Shown: positions 59,509 to 64,000 of the stretch, in pieces | How the letters are laid out: the number at the start of each line of letters is the position of its first letter | Numbering within the stretch: position 1 is the stretch's first letter | Assembly: GCA_001599815.1 (NCBI GenBank) | Contig: BCIA01000001.1 | Span: forward strand, 2,732,934-2,796,933 | From: Furcasterigmium furcatum | Taxonomy: Eukaryota; Ascomycota; Sordariomycetes; Glomerellales; Plectosphaerellaceae | Direction: 5' to 3' | Length of the DNA stretch: 64,000 bases | The notes under the pieces: generated by a model | Databases searched by the model: none | Told to the model about the DNA's origin: nothing | What the model saw: only the letters and a program-made list of their open reading frames with translations | Position numbers and translations under genes: made by a program

Positions 59509-62500
59509 CTTGGGCCGGATGCCGTCCGTTAGAAGATCGCGGGCTTGCGAAAAGCAAGCTGATACGAAAGAAACCCCCCTCGAGAGTTCACGTGTGGGAA
59601 GGGTGTGATCGTCCGAAAAGTGTACAAAGGTCGTCAAGCTGTCACCAGTCAACAGGCCTCCCCATAGCCGCCGTGAAACCAGATCGGACGAAACAGACAG
59701 GCAGAAACATCTTCAGTCGCATGATTGGGAGGGAATCATCTCATACCGTGTGCCTTAGGCTGGAGGATTTGAGTCGTCGCCAAGTGATTGTGTTGATGCC
59801 CAACCCGATTCTTGAGTCCGGCATCGCCAGACACTGGCCAGAAGTGCGAGAGCCTAGATCCCTGCTCACACGAGGACGAGAACATGTGAGGATTGCCGCC
59901 TGCGGTTCCTGTGATCTGCGGTCGGCGTTGTGTGACAGGGCCACGTTTGAGGCCACGAACCATTTGCGATGTGACTTGCCGATCGACGGCGGGGGATCGG
60001 CGGTCGGTATCGGAGACGGGCCTCCAACCCCGGAGCTCGCGGAGCGGCCCAAAAGAAAGAAAAACAATGTCGCCGAGGGGGCGAGACCAGGGAACTGGGG
60101 CTTTCTTCGGCTGTCAGAAGATTGGTGAGACAGCCTGCCCATGTCGAGGCAGCCATTGATGCTAACGAGCTGTGTCACAGAAGGACGAGGGACGACGAGG
60201 AGGGTTTGAAACACACCGCCGTGCCCTCGAATCAACAGCCGGAACGGATGAATCCAGCAAGTAATTATCGTCCACGGCAAAAGTCCCTCGGCGGCTAGTT
60301 CAGGCCTCAACCTAGCAGTGCCTGAGGCAGGCAGGCACCGCGTTCGGCTGGTCGTGCGACGAGCACCAACAAGGGCCTTGGGATATGTTCGCGCGACATG
60401 AGCTGCTCGGGAGCATACCCGTGATGGTATCCGCACCTACGCGCTCGGCGAGCGGTCGGGCGGTCCATCACGCGTCGCATGACGACACACACACCTTCCC
60501 GCCCTCATCAGACCGCCGAGGGTCTAGACCGGCCGGTCTAGAACGATAAGGCAGATCTGATGCCAAGGACAGACGCCGAGAAATCCTTCGCCATGGCTCG
60601 ATGGGCGCCGCCGTGACTCGTGGCACAGACCTGGGGCCGTTGAGATGTGCCTGACTTGTCGAGCTCCAAAGCAGGGCTGGTGGTGGACGGGGCGAGACAT
60701 GGGCCGGAAGGAGGGCTGGCTTGCGAGATGAGGTACAGACCCTTCGAGACCCCTCACGATGCCCCGGGGGTTGGCTTGGATGACGGCCAGTCGTTTGCTT
60801 TCGCCTCGCGGAGAGGGCAAAGACCAATGCCGCGGCGCCCAGGTTCGTCTTGCGGCATTATCAACCCTTGATTTCCTTGCTGGGACTCGTGAGCACCGCC
60901 AATTAGGCCACGGGGTTCACGACGGCGGCCGTGGCGGCGTGGTGATACGGTGACATGCACCCGGCGACAGGAACTCAGGAACCCCTCAGGATTCGAGACG
61001 GACAATCTCAGAATGCGATGCTGAGGCAGCATCCCGGAAGCTTCGAAGGTCGGTCCAGACCGTTGGCATATGTCGCGGCGGGCGGGCTGCCTCGCCGATT
61101 CAGGGAATTCTCCTTGGGGATCTCCTGGGGGAAATGACGTCGCTTCTTCCCTTTCAGGTCATCAGGGGAAGCTGAACGGCGATCAATTGTTCGAGACCAT
61201 TCCGCCCGCTGACAGGCTTCGGCGCGCGTGGACAGGCAGTGACTCGACTGAAGTGCGTCGAAGTGCTCAGACAAAGATGCAAGCGCTCGGAAGGACGACA
61301 CGTCAGTGCCAGGGATCCGCGCAGGGACACGTTCGGTGCCCGGTCACTGACTCGTTGACAGGAGAGGGTTGGTACAAGTACATACAAACAAGGTTCGATG
61401 ATCAGATCGCGTCCGAGGTTACCAGGATCAGCGGCAGCGGAGATGACACGAAGCGGCCCGGGCACGGACTGGATGAGGGGGTGAGGAAGAGGAAGAGGAA
61501 GAGGACCTAAGGATCAGGGGGTTCACCGGCCAGCCACCTATCCATGGGACTTAATGAGGTGTTCCTTCCACATTTTCAGAGGGGGATGGAGTACAGGCAG
61601 GCACCGAGTAAGGGTCTGCATCTAGGAAGGACCAACTCGCGCCTGAAACATCGCGGCAGGTGCAGGCCGAGAGTTTCTCTGATAGAGGTCTTGTTCTTGG
61701 CGAGGCCGGAGTCTTTCATTGGCCTTTCATGCCCTTCCGGCCCGAAGCTCGCGATACTGACACCAGGCGAACAAGTGCCTGGGAAGTACATGCTTGTAAG
61801 ATGGAAGGTACGTAATTGCGGTGGGGGTGGAGGGAGGCACCTCAGGCAGGGGTGAAATTTGGTTGAATTTGTGTTTTCGGAGATGGGACCGAATCCGTAG
61901 AGTCAGTCAGGTTCTCGGGGAATTTCGAGACCTTCCCGTCGTCTCCTGACAATGTCTTGTTTCTGCCGCTTCCGAAACAATCTCCATAGCGGCATGGCCT
62001 AAATGGGGCATCTCGCCCGGAAGATTAAAGTGATTGAGTGGTCGTCTTCACCGTGTGATTGACAGATACGACCCCCAGGAATTTGGGGGACTGACTGGTA
62101 CGGGACACACTCTATTTCCATCGTAGATCGCCGCCGGCTTCTGAGACCCTGCGGTGAGATTGTCCCGGCAGCAGGTCCCAGGGCGGGACCTAAGCGCAAG
62201 GGGTGCTTACCGGGGGTTCTGCATCGCTATGCCAGGGTCAGGAAGGGAGCGAAAGTCTGGCATCGCATCAAATCACAGACTTTTTCCACTTCCCGTCCAT
62301 GACACCAGACTAGCCTCCCGAAAGGCCGAGACGAGACGAGGTCATCTGATAATCAAAATTTTGTCCCATTCCTGTTTTTTTGCTGCCCCGGACATCGGGT
62401 GAGATTTGAGAAAAAGCAAGCGCCAGCACTGCCACAACCACACGCTCAGGAAACAGCAAGCCTCATGGTGAGCCCTGTGGCTTAGCAGCCATGATTGTCG

Positions 62501-63213
62501 CTTCTTCTGCGCTTGTCCTCCAGCACAGCCCGAACATGAGAAGAGAAATGCAATGGAATCCACTCTCAAAGCTGGCCAAACAGCTGCTCGGGGTAACGAT
62601 GTGCCGTGCCATTGAGTGAGTGCTGACAGAGGTGCCGCGCTTCAAGTACGTAAGGTACTGCACTTACCGAGGAGCTCTGACCGATGGCGTACAGGGTTCA
62701 TAAGGGGGGTTCATTGATTCTCACGACTCGTCGACACAGGGGTCTGCCAGGATTAGCAGGGGCCTTCCCTGGACGCGGTAATGGCAGTCGCCGTGCCAGG
62801 TGGGTATGCTGTACTTCCTCGAACCGGCTGACCGGTTGGGCGGGCATGGGGTGCCCAAAGCTCGGGCAGGACTAGCTCGGTCCAGAGGTCCGTTCAGTCG
62901 TGCTTGCCTCGTCGGTGGTTTGCCTGACCTGACAACTACCTTACCTAGATAGGTACCTCATTAGTATTACTGTACTGAAAGGTGATATGTGATCCATGGA
63001 GCTGGTGGGAAGCTGTGGTTCGCGAACCCTTTTTCCTCCCAGACCAGAATAGCATTAAAGGTTGCCACTCCCACCGCCCCACGAACCTCTGTCCCAACCA
63101 ACATCCATCCATCGTCATCCAAGCTCACTTGACTCTGGCACATCATCTCTCATCCCACCCCGTCGCACCTTCAGCACCTTCCTGGACATCTTCCCCCGTC
63201 CATCAGACCCAAG
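59509..63213. other. 3.7-kb gene-free stretch
   Basis: Open frames of up to about 230 codons (59741-60436, -) lack motifs and overlap others on both strands. A dyad TTACCTAGATAGGTA lies near 62940. From about 63060 the sequence becomes strongly C-rich, consistent with the leader of the next gene. No RNA gene or transposon was recognised. Confidence 0.5.
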
Positions 63214-63891
63214 ATGCCACCACCCAGCTCGGCATCTTCATCGCCGGCGCCCTACTCCCCGCCCAGCTCCGTCACCTCCGTGTCGAGGTCCCTCACACCC
63301 GACATGCCCTCAGCCGCCAGGCAGGCCGATGACCTGAACAATATCGGGGCTCGCTTCGATCAAGACCCAGACCTCCGCACGCACCCTCGAGAAGACCCCG
63401 AGCCGGGCAGACAACCGCGCCCTCCGATGCCGCGGACCCAGAACGTCGTCGAGGGCCTGCGACGTGCCGCCGAGGGCAGGAAGCGCAACCATGACAACAT
63501 CTCCCTCGGGCCAATGTCGTTCGACGACGATCCAGGCCTCTTCTCAGACGGCAGCAGCGCGGGTACGTGGACTCCTCAGAGCACTTCGAGCCCTCCGCCA
63601 ACACTTTTCCCCCCCACCAGCAGGCCGACGATCAGCTTGATCCCGACAAACGTGCGAGGGGCCGCCGACGACGACGACCCCGCGGCCGCTCCGCGCCCCC
63701 GACACACCGTACCCTCCACCACCTCCAACTCCAACAATTCGGCGCGAAGCCCCTCCCCCTCCGCTTCGACAAGCCCGACCACACCTACACGGCACGACAG
63801 CCCGGCATCGACGAGGCCCACAAAGAAGAGCCGAACCACAGCGCCGGGTCACGGTAACGCCACCACCGACGCCTCGGCCGACGATGCATGA
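63214..63891 (+). CDS. Disordered, Ser/Pro/Thr-rich protein of unknown function
   Basis: This is a single open frame of 225 residues following a long pyrimidine-rich leader that ends CCAAGATG. The N-terminal 35 residues are Ser/Pro-rich. Residues about 38-115 look more conserved (ADDLNNIGARFDQDPDL, QNVVEGLRRAAEGRKRNHDNISLGPMSFDDDPGLF). The C-terminal 100 residues are Ser/Thr/Pro repeats with a TRPTKKSRTT basic patch that could be a nuclear signal. A GTACGT donor-like site at 63563 exists, but the plausible acceptors around 63620 put a stop in frame, so I read it unspliced. No domain was recognised. Confidence 0.6.
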   Translation: MPPPSSASSSPAPYSPPSSVTSVSRSLTPDMPSAARQADDLNNIGARFDQDPDLRTHPREDPEPGRQPRPPMPRTQNVVEGLRRAAEGRKRNHDNISLGPMSFDDDPGLFSDGSSAGTWTPQSTSSPPPTLFPPTSRPTISLIPTNVRGAADDDDPAAAPRPRHTVPSTTSNSNNSARSPSPSASTSPTTPTRHDSPASTRPTKKSRTTAPGHGNATTDASADDA

Positions 63892-64000
63892 GACACATGG
63901 CCGACGACCGTTGGACGCCATGAACCAAAAGAATGAAGAAAGATGTGTTCGATAATGACAGAAAGAGATGTGATAACTCACAAAGATGCGCTCATGTTTT

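Noticed and set aside
63563..63620. 58-nt intron in the last gene (GTACGT..CCAG)
   Set aside because: Splicing it creates a stop within a few codons, while the unspliced frame stays open for another 100 residues.

Overview
The window looks like nuclear DNA of a filamentous ascomycete (Pezizomycotina, probably Sordariomycetes). The reasons are short introns of about 45-110 bp with GT..AG ends, GC-rich coding sequence, pyrimidine-rich leaders before start codons, and fungal-specific families (a COMPASS Spp1-type PHD protein, an Arb2-domain protein, a Spd1/Dif1-like ribonucleotide reductase inhibitor, STAND-N/ULD/ankyrin proteins). I assigned the exons by hand from reading frame, splice signals and family conservation. 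No transcript data were available.

Region 1 (1-29.5 kb) is dense, mostly housekeeping sequence. In order it holds: the 5' end of a NIMA-type kinase (-), an ankyrin/double-BTB protein (+), an Spp1-like PHD protein (-), the mitochondrial copper chaperone SCO1 (+), a CECR5-like HAD hydrolase (+), choline kinase (+), the molybdopterin synthase large subunit (-), an Arb2-domain protein (-), mitochondrial ribosomal protein uS14m (-), a secreted FAD-linked oxidase (-), a Gemin2-like snRNP assembly factor (+), a small PIP-box ribonucleotide reductase inhibitor (-), ribosomal protein eS27 (-), a phosducin-like protein (+), a leucine-rich-repeat protein (+) and a conserved-looking unknown (-). Several neighbours are head-to-head over short shared promoters: Spp1/SCO1 and eS27/phosducin-like.

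Region 2 (29.5-41.4 kb) is sparse. It holds an uncertain two-frame locus, a long empty stretch, an F-box-type gene with a frameshift and an in-frame stop (a pseudogene unless the sequence is wrong), and an EST1/SMG7-like protein.

Region 3 (41.4-64 kb) starts with about 8.2 kb in which I find no gene. Next come three closely spaced genes on the + strand: a 1558-residue NO VEIN/sacsin-like GHKL ATPase, an 869-residue protein combining a STAND-type N-terminus, a ubiquitin-like region, a zinc ribbon and ankyrin-like repeats, and an HXXXD acyltransferase. A further 3.7 kb without a gene leads to a disordered unknown protein at the right edge. The isolated ATPase/ankyrin pair is the best candidate here for an undescribed system; an immunity or self/non-self role is inference only.
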